Of a stretch of 13,720 bases of DNA, positions 1 through 7,615 are shown piece by piece. The DNA lies in assembly GCA_027451305.1 (NCBI GenBank), contig DAIDJQ010000060.1, positions 1 to 13,720 of the forward strand, written 5' to 3'. Position 1 is the first letter of the stretch. Each line of letters begins with the position of its first letter. The translations under genes were made by a program, and so were the position numbers. The notes below the pieces were generated by a model, which worked only from the letters and a program-made list of their open reading frames with translations, ran no database searches and had not been told where the DNA came from. This DNA is from Cellulomonas sp. Its GTDB lineage: Bacteria > Actinomycetota > Actinomycetes > Actinomycetales > Cellulomonadaceae.

Positions 1-1
1 C

Positions 2-151
2 GTGGCCATGGCCGCGCTCCCGACCGCGCAGAACGTCCTGGTCTACGCCACCCAGTACGGGCACGGCCGGCCGCTCGCGCGCGACGCCGGGATCGTCACC
101 ACCCTGCTCGCGGTCCCCGCTCTGCTCGTGATCGCCGCAGCCCTCGGCTGA
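2..151 (+). CDS. AEC-family (auxin efflux carrier) permease, C-terminal fragment
   Basis: Only the last 49 residues are inside the window; the gene begins to the left. The visible part contains 'ALPTAQNVLVYATQYG' followed by a hydrophobic stretch (VTTLLAVPALLVIAAALG) running to the TGA stop. In PF03547 (AEC) membrane transporters the final segment typically has a LPxAqNvfvlA-x-xYg motif, then the last transmembrane helix and a very short tail, which is what is seen here. Family members export or import small organic acids such as malate; the substrate cannot be read from this fragment. It is convergent with the sugar-acid operon, so a functional link is possible but not shown. Identification rests on a short motif, so it is moderately confident. 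Confidence 0.65.
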   Translation: MAMAALPTAQNVLVYATQYGHGRPLARDAGIVTTLLAVPALLVIAAALG

Positions 152-349
152 TGTGCCGCCATCCTCGCCCGGGACGGCGGGCTGCAGCCCGAGCGGTCGG
201 CGTACCACGGTGTGCTCCGGGAGCGCCGCGGCAACCGGGCGGACGGGGTTCGCGAGCCGGTCGGCCGATGCAGGACGGAAGGCCTCGCACGGAAAGGTGC
301 GGGCGGAAAGGTGCAGGGCGGGTGCTCGGGCACGAGCGGCAGCCTGCGC
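152..349. other. Convergent intergenic spacer with small repeats and palindromes
   Basis: No convincing gene lies between the permease stop and the dgoD stop. Visible structure: a perfect 14-base palindrome cgggctgcagcccg at 178-191; two direct copies of cggaaaggtgc at 290-300 and 304-314 (14-base period); and a small hairpin GCTCG-ggca-CGAGC at 324-337, 12 bases beyond the dgoD stop as read on the minus strand. Either palindrome could act in termination of the converging transcripts, but neither is followed by a T-run, so no firm terminator is called. Confidence 0.4.
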
Positions 350-1498
350 TCACCACTCCGCGACTGAGCCATCCGCATGCCGCCACACGGGGTTGCGCCA
401 CCGGTGCCCGACCTGCGCGCGTTCGGCGACGTACTCCTCGTCGACGTCGATTCCGAGCCCGGGACCGTCGGGGATCGCCACGAAACCGTCCCGGTACTCG
501 AAGACCTTCGGGTCGCGCAGGTAGTCCAGCAGCTCGTTCGACTGGTTGTAGTGGATGCCGAGGCTCTGCTCCTGGATGAAGGCGTTGTGGCAGCCGGCGT
601 CGATCTGCAGGCAGACGGCCAGTGCGATCGGGCCGAGCGGGCAGTGGAGCGCGACCCCGACGTCGTAGGCCTCCGCCATGGTGGCGATCTTGCGGGTCTC
701 CGTGATGCCGCCCGCGTGGCAGGGGTCCGGCTGCACGATGTTGACGACGCCTGAGGCGAGCACACGCCGGAAGTCCCACCGGCTGTACAGCCGCTCTCCG
801 AGGGCGATCGGCATGGCGGCGCTCTGCAGGACGTGCGCCACCGCCTCGAGGTTCTCGCTGAGCACCGGCTCCTCCACGAACATGAGGTGGTAGGGCTCGA
901 GCTCGCGCAGCAGCACCTTCGCCATCGGAGCGTGCACGCGCCCGTGGAAGTCGACGGCAACGCCCACCTCTGCACCCACGGCGTCCCGGACGGCGGCCAC
1001 GTTCGCCACGGCGAGCTCGACCTTGTCCCAGGAGTCGATGTACTGCAGCTCGGACGTCCCGTTCATCTTCACGGCGTCGAAACCCCGCGCGACCGCGTCC
1101 GCCGCCGCCGCGGCGGTGTCCGCCGGTCGGTCGCCGCCGATCCACGAGTACACGCGGATCCGGTCACGTACGCGGCCTCCGAGCAGCTCGTGCACCGGTA
1201 CGCCGAGCGCGCGGCCCTTGATGTCCCACAGCGCCTGGTCCAGCCCCGCGATCGCGCTCATCAGCACCGGGCCGCCCCGGTAGAACCCCGCCCGGTACAG
1301 CACCTGCCAGATGTCCTCGACCTGGCGGGGGTCCGCACCGATGACGTAGTCCGACAGCTCCTCCACGGCCGCGGCGACGGTCGCGGCACGCCCCTCGACG
1401 ACGGGCTCACCCCAGCCGACCGACCCGTCGTCCGTCTCGAGGCGGACGAAGAGCCACCGTGGCGGCACCTGGTAGGTGGTCACGCGGGTGACCTTCAT
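350..1498 (-). CDS. dgoD: D-galactonate dehydratase (enolase superfamily)
   Basis: This enzyme dehydrates D-galactonate to 2-dehydro-3-deoxy-D-galactonate, using Mg2+. The 382-residue product has the same length as E. coli DgoD and the same C-terminal ending (NPxWRHxDxSVAEW). The N-terminal capping domain (about 1-115) has GEPVVEGRA and MSAIAGLDQALWDIKG; the barrel domain follows. Metal ligands fall at the expected positions: D183 (VDFHGR), E209 (FVEEP) and E235 (LGER). The acid/base histidines are H185 and H285 (HCPLGP). The ATG at 1498 is chosen because MKVTRVTTYQVPPRW matches the family N-terminus, an AGGGG lies 6 bases upstream, and it overlaps the dgoA stop as ATGA. It is the last gene of the operon. 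Conserved residues and context make galactonate the likely substrate; a related aldonate is the main alternative. Confidence 0.93.
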   Translation of the reverse strand: MKVTRVTTYQVPPRWLFVRLETDDGSVGWGEPVVEGRAATVAAAVEELSDYVIGADPRQVEDIWQVLYRAGFYRGGPVLMSAIAGLDQALWDIKGRALGVPVHELLGGRVRDRIRVYSWIGGDRPADTAAAAADAVARGFDAVKMNGTSELQYIDSWDKVELAVANVAAVRDAVGAEVGVAVDFHGRVHAPMAKVLLRELEPYHLMFVEEPVLSENLEAVAHVLQSAAMPIALGERLYSRWDFRRVLASGVVNIVQPDPCHAGGITETRKIATMAEAYDVGVALHCPLGPIALAVCLQIDAGCHNAFIQEQSLGIHYNQSNELLDYLRDPKVFEYRDGFVAIPDGPGLGIDVDEEYVAERAQVGHRWRNPVWRHADGSVAEW

Positions 1499-2109
1499 GG
1501 CGTTCCCCTCTCGTTCCGCACCGCCGCGACGACGGCTGACGCCCGGCGGGCGAGCTCCCCCGGATCGATGCCCGGGCGGTAGAGGCTTGACCCGATCCCG
1601 AAGCCCCCCGCGCCCGCGTCGAGGAAGGCCGGGATGGTCGTCGCATCGATGCCGCCCACGGGGAGCAGCCGCACCCGCCCGGGCAGGACGGCCCGCCACG
1701 CCCGAACACCCGCGGGCCCGACGGTCTCGGCCGGGAAGACCTTGACGTCGCGAGCTCCCGCACGAATGGCGCGGAACGCCTCCGTCGGGGTCGCCGCACC
1801 GGGGATCGAGGTCATCCCGGCGTCCAGGGTGGCCCTGATCACGTCCTCGTCCGTGTTCGGCGAGACGATCAGCTCGGCCCCCGCGGCACCGGCCGCCGCG
1901 ACGTCCGCCGCGCTCAGGACGGTTCCGGCACCGACGCGACACGCGGCCGGGAGGTGCTCGCGCAGCCGTGAGACGGACGTGCGGGCGTCCGGGGAGTTCA
2001 GCGGCACCTCGATCGCACGTACGCCTGCGCGGTACAGCACCTCGCCGACGCCCACGACCTCGTCCGGTGTGACCCCCCGCAGGATGGCGACCAGCATCAC
2101 GTCAGGCAC
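1495..2109 (-). CDS. dgoA: 2-dehydro-3-deoxy-6-phosphogalactonate aldolase
   Basis: Class I (Schiff-base) aldolase of the KDPG/KDPGal family. It splits 2-dehydro-3-deoxy-6-phosphogalactonate into pyruvate and D-glyceraldehyde 3-phosphate. The 204-residue length is close to E. coli DgoA (205). Seen in order: VAILRGVTPDE (7-17), AIEVPLNSP with the general acid/base E34, GAGTVL (60-65), the phosphate-side SPNTDEDVI and PGAATPTEAF, and the Schiff-base lysine K123 in DVKVFPAE, then PVGGI and GIGSSLY near the C-terminus. The GTG at 2109 is chosen because GGAGG sits 6 bases upstream; GTG at 2100 and ATG at 2097 are also in frame. The start lies 8 bases inside the dgoK end and the stop overlaps dgoD, so translation is probably coupled. 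Specificity for the galacto over the gluco epimer is inferred from neighbours; the family includes both. Confidence 0.92.
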   Translation of the reverse strand: MPDVMLVAILRGVTPDEVVGVGEVLYRAGVRAIEVPLNSPDARTSVSRLREHLPAACRVGAGTVLSAADVAAAGAAGAELIVSPNTDEDVIRATLDAGMTSIPGAATPTEAFRAIRAGARDVKVFPAETVGPAGVRAWRAVLPGRVRLLPVGGIDATTIPAFLDAGAGGFGIGSSLYRPGIDPGELARRASAVVAAVRNERGTP

Positions 2110-3145
2110 GTCCCGCCTCCGGATCCTCGAGCAGCCCGCCCGTGACCGCCGCGTGCCACAGCCCGCGCCGCACGGCCCCGTCGTCCGCCGGGTGCGCCAC
2201 GATGCCCACCCGTGCGAGCGCCCGGCGGTACCGCTCGCACAGCGCAGGCTCGCCGCAGAGGGTGACCTCCCCGGCCCCCTCCGCCGCACCGAGCAGCAGG
2301 GCGCCGCGCACCTCGTCCCCGATGACCAGCCCGGACAGGTAGTCGAGCACGTCATCGGGCACGAGACGGCCGGCCAGGGTCAGTGACCTGGCCGAGAAGC
2401 CCGTGCCCAGGAGGCCGGCTGCCCCTCGCGGGGACGCGGCGACGTCCAGCCCGTGCTCGAACGCCGTCCAGCGCGGCCGCTCGGACGGTTGCGCGAGCAG
2501 CCCGATCACGCTGCGGCGGGAGAGGAGGGCGTACAGCTCGCCGGTCAGGAACGTGGTGAGGTCCACGACCGTCGTGCCACGCAGCTGCACCCACTTCGAG
2601 TGCGTCCCGGGCAGCACCACCGTGCGCGCCGCTCCGCCGCCGGTCCCGGCCGTACCGACGACCAGGCCCGCGACCTGCGTCTCCTCGCCACGCATGACGT
2701 CGGGCAGCGCGCAGTCGCTGCGCAGACCGGCCAGCACGGCGAGCGTGGCCCCGCCCGTCGAGCGCACGAGCGTGAGGTCCGCCGCCGTCGCCAGGTCCGC
2801 GGGCACCGCTCGGTAACCCGCGTCGACCCAGCCGCTGTCGCTCCCGACCATGCCGCAGGCGATCGCCGCCAGTGCCGGGCTGCGCGCGAGCCAGTCCCCG
2901 CACAGGTCGTCGAAGACCTCGGCGAAGACCTCCTGCCGGGTGCACCCCCTGGTCGCAGCCAGCTCGTTGACGGCCAGCACACCGGCCGCCGAGGTACGGG
3001 CGTCGCGAACGTCGTCGGGCCCCGCGAGCAACCAGGCGCGGCACGTCGTCGACCCCCAGTCGAGCGCCACGAGGCGCGCGCCCTGCAGGTCGGGGGTCGA
3101 AGCCGGCCGGGCCGTGGCGACAGCAGCGCTGGTGTCAGCCGACAA
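2102..3145 (-). CDS. dgoK: 2-dehydro-3-deoxygalactonokinase
   Basis: ATP-dependent kinase of the DgoK family (PF05035, ASKHA fold). It phosphorylates 2-keto-3-deoxygalactonate at O6 before the aldolase step. Motifs: phosphate-1 loop LDWGSTTCRAWL (28-39), MRGEET (151-156), LPGTHSKWVQ (178-187), DLTTFLTGELYALL (195-208) and LVIGDEVRGALLLG (273-286). At 347 residues it is longer than E. coli DgoK (292), partly because about 20 extra residues precede the first strand. The start is TTG at 3145: an in-frame TGA lies a few codons upstream, and the next candidate, GTG (V26), would leave only three residues before LDWGST. No good Shine-Dalgarno sequence is seen. The start overlaps the lutC end by 11 bases, which fits coupled translation. 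Identity is firm; the exact start is less so. Confidence 0.9.
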   Translation of the reverse strand: MSADTSAAVATARPASTPDLQGARLVALDWGSTTCRAWLLAGPDDVRDARTSAAGVLAVNELAATRGCTRQEVFAEVFDDLCGDWLARSPALAAIACGMVGSDSGWVDAGYRAVPADLATAADLTLVRSTGGATLAVLAGLRSDCALPDVMRGEETQVAGLVVGTAGTGGGAARTVVLPGTHSKWVQLRGTTVVDLTTFLTGELYALLSRRSVIGLLAQPSERPRWTAFEHGLDVAASPRGAAGLLGTGFSARSLTLAGRLVPDDVLDYLSGLVIGDEVRGALLLGAAEGAGEVTLCGEPALCERYRRALARVGIVAHPADDGAVRRGLWHAAVTGGLLEDPEAGRA

Positions 3146-3617
3146 CGACGATCGTCACCCGCCTCGGCCCGTGCATCCCGCGGATCATCGCGCTCTCGAT
3201 GTCCCCGGACCGGCTTGCACCGCTGACGATCTGGACCCCGGTCGGAGGCGGATCCAACCCGGCCACGTCGTCCACCATGGCCTGGTACGTCGCCCTGACC
3301 CGTTCGGCGGGCACCAGCACGACGTGGTGCGGCGGCAGCAGGGAGGTACGACGCGGGCTGCCGGCGAGCTGCACGAGCGCCACGGTGCCCGCCTCGGCGG
3401 CGGCGCTGAAGGCCTCGCTGACGCCGATGGCGGCGTCCCACGGGTCGCCGGCGGTCGTCGCCCCGGTGAGCCCGGCCAGCAGCGGGGTGTGGTCCACGAG
3501 CGCGGGCAGCCCGGCGATGAGCCGGCGTACCTCGGCCGTCGCCTCGTCCTGGTCCGCGACCCGGCGGACGTCGGTGCCCGCGGCCAGCGCCCGTTCGACG
3601 AACAGCTCGACGCTCAT
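3135..3617 (-). CDS. lutC: LUD-domain lactate utilization protein, short LutC
   Basis: Third subunit of the LutABC L-lactate oxidation system, in the LUD family (PF02589). Recognisable segments are EAGTVALVQLAGSPRRTSLLPPHHVVLVP (76-103), SGASRSGDIE (132-141) and RGMHGPRR (146-153), typical of the C-terminal two thirds of LutC. The product is only 160 residues, whereas LutC/YkgG proteins I know are about 230-240, so the usual N-terminal helical region is largely missing. The ATG at 3617 overlaps the lutB stop as ATGA and has GGAGG 4 bases upstream. Extending further upstream in this frame only enters sequence that codes for the LutB C-terminus in another frame, so the short form looks genuine. 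LutC has no visible Fe-S cysteine motif and is thought to support the LutA/LutB redox complex. Confidence 0.85.
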   Translation of the reverse strand: MSVELFVERALAAGTDVRRVADQDEATAEVRRLIAGLPALVDHTPLLAGLTGATTAGDPWDAAIGVSEAFSAAAEAGTVALVQLAGSPRRTSLLPPHHVVLVPAERVRATYQAMVDDVAGLDPPPTGVQIVSGASRSGDIESAMIRGMHGPRRVTIVVVG

Positions 3618-5119
3618 GCGCCCTCCTCGGGTCCGCGCCGGTCCACAGCCGTCGCCCGTGCCCAGCGTCGCGCCGCGCCCGCGCGGCGCAGGTCCGGGAG
3701 CAGGCGCCCGGAGGCCCAGTCCCGTGCCACGGGCAACCTGGCCAGGAGTGCCACCGGAACCAGCCGGCCGGCGATCTGCGCCCCGACCACGGTGGCGCGG
3801 TAGGTGCCGGCCCGGCTCCACAGCATCGACCAGGCGCGCCACACCTGGGTCGCCAGGCCGCCGTGGCTCTCCTCGTACCTGGCGCGACCGTCGACCAGGA
3901 GGTCGGGCAGCGGGATCTTCACCGGGCACGCGTCGGCGCAGGCCCCGCACAGGGAGCACAGGTACGGCAGGTCGCTGTCCTGCGCCTTGTCTCCGAGCAA
4001 GGGGCTGAGCACGGCCCCGATCGGACCGCCGTAGACGGTCCCGTAGGCGTGCCCGCCGCCGAGCGTCCGGAACACCGGGCACGCGAACTGGCAGTTGCCG
4101 CAGCGGATGCACGCGAGGACCTCCTCCTGCGGCGTCCCCAGCAGACCCGTGCGGCCGTTGTCGAAGATCACGCAGTGCATCTCGCGCGGCCCGTCGTCCT
4201 CACCGGACCTGCGGGGGCCCGACAGGAACGTCTGGTAGGCCGTGACGAACTCCTTGTTCGCCGTGTCGCACAGCAAGGGCACCAGGGTGCCGACGTCGCT
4301 CAGCCGCGGGACGACCTTCTCGACCGGCATGACCGCGACGAGCACGTCGGGCTGGGAGGTGACCATGTCGACGTTGCCCTCGTTCGAGACGATGACCAGC
4401 GTCCCGGTGTCGGCCGCCGCGAAGTTCACCCCGCAGATCCCCATCTGCGCCGCCTTGAAGTCGGCCCGCAGCCGCCCACGGGCGTAGGCGGCGAGCGTGT
4501 CCGGGTCCGGCGGCAACGGTTCACCGCTCATCTGGCTGAACAGGTCCGTCACGTCCTGCCGCGACATGTGCAGCGCCGGACCGACGATGTGGCTCGGGCG
4601 CTCGCCCGCGACCTGGGCGATGTACTCGCCGAGGTCCGTCTCGACCACGTCGATGCCGAGCGCCTCCAGGTGCGGGGTGAGGTGGATCTCCTCGGTCGCC
4701 ATCGACTTGGACTTCGCGACGAGCGTCACGCCGTGCTCCGTCGCGATCCGCCCGATCACGTCCCTCGCCTGCTGCGCGGTCGCCACCCGGTGCACCACCA
4801 CACCGTTCTTGCGGAGCTGGCCGGACAGGGCGTCGAGGTACCACTCGAGGTCGCTCAGCGTCTCTCGCCGGATCCGGGCGCCCTGGTCGCGCAGGCCGGC
4901 TGCCCACTCGTTCCACTCCCCCGAGGCTCGCTGCCGACCCAGCGCCTCGAGCCGTTCGCGGGTGCGCTGCACGCTGGGCTGCGCGAGCGCCGACGCGGAC
5001 ATCAGCCGCAGCGTCGGCCGGTCGCCGGGGGCCAGGTCGCTGCCCGACCAGGTCGGGTGGGTGCGTGTGACACGGCCGGCATCCGCAAGGGCGGCCGAGC
5101 GCGGGGTGGGCTCGCTCAT
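3614..5119 (-). CDS. lutB: L-lactate oxidation iron-sulfur protein LutB
   Basis: Electron-transfer subunit of LutABC (LldF/YkgF family), which oxidises L-lactate to pyruvate. The 501-residue protein has a central LUD domain (about 80-320; for example ITTEHGVTLVAKSKSMATEE-like and DTGTLVIVSNEGN segments). It then has two 4Fe-4S ferredoxin motifs: CxxCxxCxxxC at C337, C340, C343 and C347, and at C388, C391, C394 and C398, each ending in CP. It is somewhat longer than typical LutB because of about 40 variable N-terminal residues. The ATG at 5119 has GGAGG 7 bases upstream and overlaps the lutA stop as ATGA; the lutC start overlaps its stop the same way. No transmembrane segment is evident, so it probably acts in the cytoplasm or at the inner membrane face. 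Identification is strong. Confidence 0.94.
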   Translation of the reverse strand: MSEPTPRSAALADAGRVTRTHPTWSGSDLAPGDRPTLRLMSASALAQPSVQRTRERLEALGRQRASGEWNEWAAGLRDQGARIRRETLSDLEWYLDALSGQLRKNGVVVHRVATAQQARDVIGRIATEHGVTLVAKSKSMATEEIHLTPHLEALGIDVVETDLGEYIAQVAGERPSHIVGPALHMSRQDVTDLFSQMSGEPLPPDPDTLAAYARGRLRADFKAAQMGICGVNFAAADTGTLVIVSNEGNVDMVTSQPDVLVAVMPVEKVVPRLSDVGTLVPLLCDTANKEFVTAYQTFLSGPRRSGEDDGPREMHCVIFDNGRTGLLGTPQEEVLACIRCGNCQFACPVFRTLGGGHAYGTVYGGPIGAVLSPLLGDKAQDSDLPYLCSLCGACADACPVKIPLPDLLVDGRARYEESHGGLATQVWRAWSMLWSRAGTYRATVVGAQIAGRLVPVALLARLPVARDWASGRLLPDLRRAGAARRWARATAVDRRGPEEGA

Positions 5120-5937
5120 GACCCGGCCTCCCGTTCGCTGGTCCGTCCGGCGGGTTCACGGCGTTCCGTGCGCGGCAGCGCGTCCCGGACCAGCTCGGCG
5201 ATGTGCCTCGTGGTGACGGCACGGCCGGTCGCGTCGGCCCGCGTCTGCAGGTGCAGGAGGCAGCCGGGGTCCGCGGAGACCAGGTAGTGCGCGCGCGTGT
5301 CCTGCGCGTTGGCCAGCTTGACGTCGCCCATGGCCACCGACAGCTCAGGCAGCTTCGCGGCGAACGTGCCGCCGAAGCCGCAGCACGTGGTCGAGTCACG
5401 CATCTCCACCAGCTGCAGGCCCCGGATACGGCTCAGCAGCGCGCGGGGGGTCGACCTCTCACCGAGGAACCGGGTCATGTGACAGCCGTCGTGGTAGGTG
5501 ACGGTGGCGTCCAGCGCGAGGTCGAGGTCCTGACCGAACGCCTCGACGAACTGCGTGAACTCCCACAGGTGCGCCACGCCGGCCCGGCCGGCAGCGGTCG
5601 GGCCCAGCAGCCGAGGGCTGTGGTGCGCGATCATGGCCGCGCACGATCCGGCGGGTGTCACCACGGCGTCCGCGCCGTCCAGCGAGTCCAGCAGGTGCGC
5701 CTGGACGCGGGCTGCCTCCCGAGGGAAGCCCGAGTTGAGCGCCGGCTGCCCGCAGCACGTCTGGGCGGCCGGGATGTCGACGGAGAACCCCATGGCCCGC
5801 AGCACCTCGACGGTGGCTGTCACCGGGCCCGGCGTCGCGAAGTCGCCGATGCAGGTGGCGAAGAGCGCCACCCGGCGGGGGCGCGTGGCGCCCGGATGTC
5901 GAGGTACCTGGTTGCCGGTCACCGGAAGAGTCGTCAT
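5116..5937 (-). CDS. lutA: L-lactate oxidation CCG-domain protein LutA
   Basis: CCG-domain subunit (LldE/YkgE family) of LutABC, related to the cysteine-rich heterodisulfide-reductase-type domains that bind Fe-S clusters. The 273-residue product shows two repeats: ATCIGD (C29) with QTCCGQPALNSG (C61, C62) and PAGSCA (C99), then TYHDGCH (C152) with TTCCGFGG (C185, C186) and DPGC (C226). The ATG at 5937 is chosen as the nearest start upstream of the conserved VALFATC strand. A GTG at 6000 in the same frame would add 21 residues that look unlike the family. The start lacks a close Shine-Dalgarno sequence; an inverted repeat ends 4 bases before it. This is the first gene after a strong hairpin, so it may begin a sub-operon. 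Family identity is firm; the start is moderate. Confidence 0.9.
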   Translation of the reverse strand: MTTLPVTGNQVPRHPGATRPRRVALFATCIGDFATPGPVTATVEVLRAMGFSVDIPAAQTCCGQPALNSGFPREAARVQAHLLDSLDGADAVVTPAGSCAAMIAHHSPRLLGPTAAGRAGVAHLWEFTQFVEAFGQDLDLALDATVTYHDGCHMTRFLGERSTPRALLSRIRGLQLVEMRDSTTCCGFGGTFAAKLPELSVAMGDVKLANAQDTRAHYLVSADPGCLLHLQTRADATGRAVTTRHIAELVRDALPRTERREPAGRTSEREAGS

Positions 5938-5941
5938 CGTC

Positions 5942-5956
5942 GTGCGCTGCGCGCAC
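5942..5956 (-). promoter_or_regulatory. Inverted repeat just upstream of the lutA start
   Basis: Bases 5942-5956 read gtgcgc-tgc-gcgcac, 6-base arms around 3 bases, ending 4 bases before the chosen lutA ATG. In the transcript this would form a small GC hairpin in the place where a ribosome binding site is expected, and no Shine-Dalgarno sequence is visible there. It could be an operator half-site pair, a translation-modulating hairpin, or chance in GC-rich DNA. Confidence 0.25.
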
Positions 5957-6021
5957 GGTCCCTTCTCAGAGCAGGTGGACGGGGTGGATGCGAAGGCCAC
6001 CGGCCACGCGGGGGTGGCCCG

Positions 6022-6055
6022 GTGGTGGGGTGCGCCCCAGGGCGCACCCCACCAC
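6022..6055 (-). terminator. Perfect 15-bp hairpin after the MFS transporter gene
   Basis: Bases 6022-6036 (gtggtggggtgcgcc) are exactly complementary to 6041-6055, with a 4-base loop. The structure begins 5 bases after the MFS stop codon as read on the minus strand. It is not followed by a T-run in the direction of transcription, so it could be a T-less terminator, a partial terminator or an mRNA 3'-end stabiliser. It divides the operon into an upstream part (manD to transporter) and a downstream part (lutABC-dgoKAD). A weaker 6-bp repeat (ggccac...gtggcc) follows at 6002-6019. Confidence 0.55.
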
Positions 6056-6060
6056 GTCGG

Positions 6061-7512
6061 TCACGCAGGCTGGATGCTGGCGCGGCTCTCGAGCGCGTCG
6101 GTGTCGACCGCCTCGGAGTCCACGAAGTTGAACACCTCCGGCAGGATGAACTTCGCCGCCAGGAAGCCGATCAACGACAGGATCGAGACGGACATCGTCG
6201 CCCAGAAGGCGCCGACCTTGGCGGTCAGCACCGGGAACACGAAGGCACCGAAGAAGGACGCCAGCTTCACGAAGATGTAGCCGAAGCCGGACGCCGTGCC
6301 ACGGAACCGTGCAGGTGCGACGACGGACGTGATCGTCATGCCGTTCGAGGCGTCCCAGTAGTGGCCCCACATCAGGATGCCGGCGAAGAGGACCAACGCC
6401 AGCCGCCAGTCGTTCTTGATCGCGAAGGCACCGCCGACCAGACCCACGAAGGCGAGCCCGAAGCCCCACATCGCGACGCCACGGTGGCCGATCTTCGAGA
6501 GCATCAGCGGCGCCACGAATCCGGAGATGGTGGCGAGGGTGAAGATCGCGGCCGTCACCAGGTTGGTGCCGACCAGGCTGCCGCTCTTGCTCACGCCGAT
6601 ACCGGCGACGGTGAGGATGACCGGGAGGTAGAACGCCCACGCCGTGAACTCCGCACCCTGGCACGCGTTGGAGATCCAGCCGAAGATCGAGCCGCGACGC
6701 TTGATCGGGTCCTTCCAGATGACCGCGAGGAAGTCCCGCGTCCGGGGGCGGGCCTCCTTGAAGTCGATCGCAGGAAGCATCGCCAGGTCGTCGTTGAACA
6801 GGCGCTTGGAGCTGGCCTTGGCCTGCTTGAACTGCCGACGCTCGATCAGGGACATCGGCGTCTCGGGCAGGTCGAGACGGCCGAGCAGGAGCACCAGGGC
6901 CGGGATCGCGCCCATCGCCAGGCCGACCCGCCACAGGACGCCGTGGCCCATGCCGGTCATGTACATCGCGGTCACGACGAGGATGGACGCCACCTCACCG
7001 GCCCCGAACATGAACTGCCACCGGCTGCCCATCACCTCACGCTTGCCCTTGGGCATCGACTCCATGATGTACGCGTACCCGTTGGCGATGTCGCTGCCGA
7101 GCGGGATGCCGATGGCCAGGCGCCAGAAGATCAACGAGACGGGCCCGGTGGCGAACGCCTGGCCGATCGCCAGCACGATGAACAGCACCATGGTGGTGAG
7201 GAAGACCTTGCGTCGACCGAACCGGTCGGCGAACCAGCCGCCGACGATCGCGCCGATGAGCGCACCGAACTGGACCGCACCGGTGATCCAGCCGACCTCG
7301 AACGGTGTCGGCTTGAACTCCCCCTTGATGAAGACCAGCAGGAACGAGATCGCGTACAGGTCCCACGCCTCGATGAGGATCGTGGCGATCATCATCCAGC
7401 CGCCGGAGTTGCTCGTCCGGGTCGCCGGCTTCTCCATGAGGACAGCGGTCGCCTCATCGGTGAAGCGTCGGATCTCCTCGTCGCTGTAGTAGTCCTTGTG
7501 AATCTGAGACAT
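6061..7512 (-). CDS. MFS transporter, probable sugar-acid/organic-acid:proton symporter
   Basis: Inner-membrane transporter of the major facilitator superfamily, sugar-porter-like branch (PF00083/PF07690). The 483 residues begin with a hydrophilic N-terminus (1-38), then many hydrophobic segments. Motif A, GGWFADRFGRRK (91-102), lies in the loop after the second helix. A long cytoplasmic loop (about 212-275) divides two six-helix halves. The first half carries GIPLGSDIANGYAYIMESMPKGKRE, typical of this branch. The ATG at 7512 has GGAGG 8 bases upstream. About 100 bases separate it from the upstream dehydrogenase, the widest gap in the first half of the operon, and a strong hairpin follows its stop. 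As the only complete transporter in the operon, it probably brings in the aldonate or uronate degraded by its neighbours; the substrate cannot be read from the sequence. Confidence 0.85.
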   Translation of the reverse strand: MSQIHKDYYSDEEIRRFTDEATAVLMEKPATRTSNSGGWMMIATILIEAWDLYAISFLLVFIKGEFKPTPFEVGWITGAVQFGALIGAIVGGWFADRFGRRKVFLTTMVLFIVLAIGQAFATGPVSLIFWRLAIGIPLGSDIANGYAYIMESMPKGKREVMGSRWQFMFGAGEVASILVVTAMYMTGMGHGVLWRVGLAMGAIPALVLLLGRLDLPETPMSLIERRQFKQAKASSKRLFNDDLAMLPAIDFKEARPRTRDFLAVIWKDPIKRRGSIFGWISNACQGAEFTAWAFYLPVILTVAGIGVSKSGSLVGTNLVTAAIFTLATISGFVAPLMLSKIGHRGVAMWGFGLAFVGLVGGAFAIKNDWRLALVLFAGILMWGHYWDASNGMTITSVVAPARFRGTASGFGYIFVKLASFFGAFVFPVLTAKVGAFWATMSVSILSLIGFLAAKFILPEVFNFVDSEAVDTDALESRASIQPA

Positions 7513-7615
7513 CGGCGTTACCTCCCTGGTCTGGCCCGCCATTGGGCCGTAGAAAGGATTCGTGCGTGGTACAGGGCTGCGGAGCCGAGGTCGATGTCGA
7601 TCCCCGGCCCCGGAT

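Noticed and set aside
5116..6000. Longer lutA starting at the GTG at 6000
   Set aside because: The extra 21 residues do not resemble LutA N-termini, and the start would lie inside the spacer after the hairpin without a clear ribosome site.
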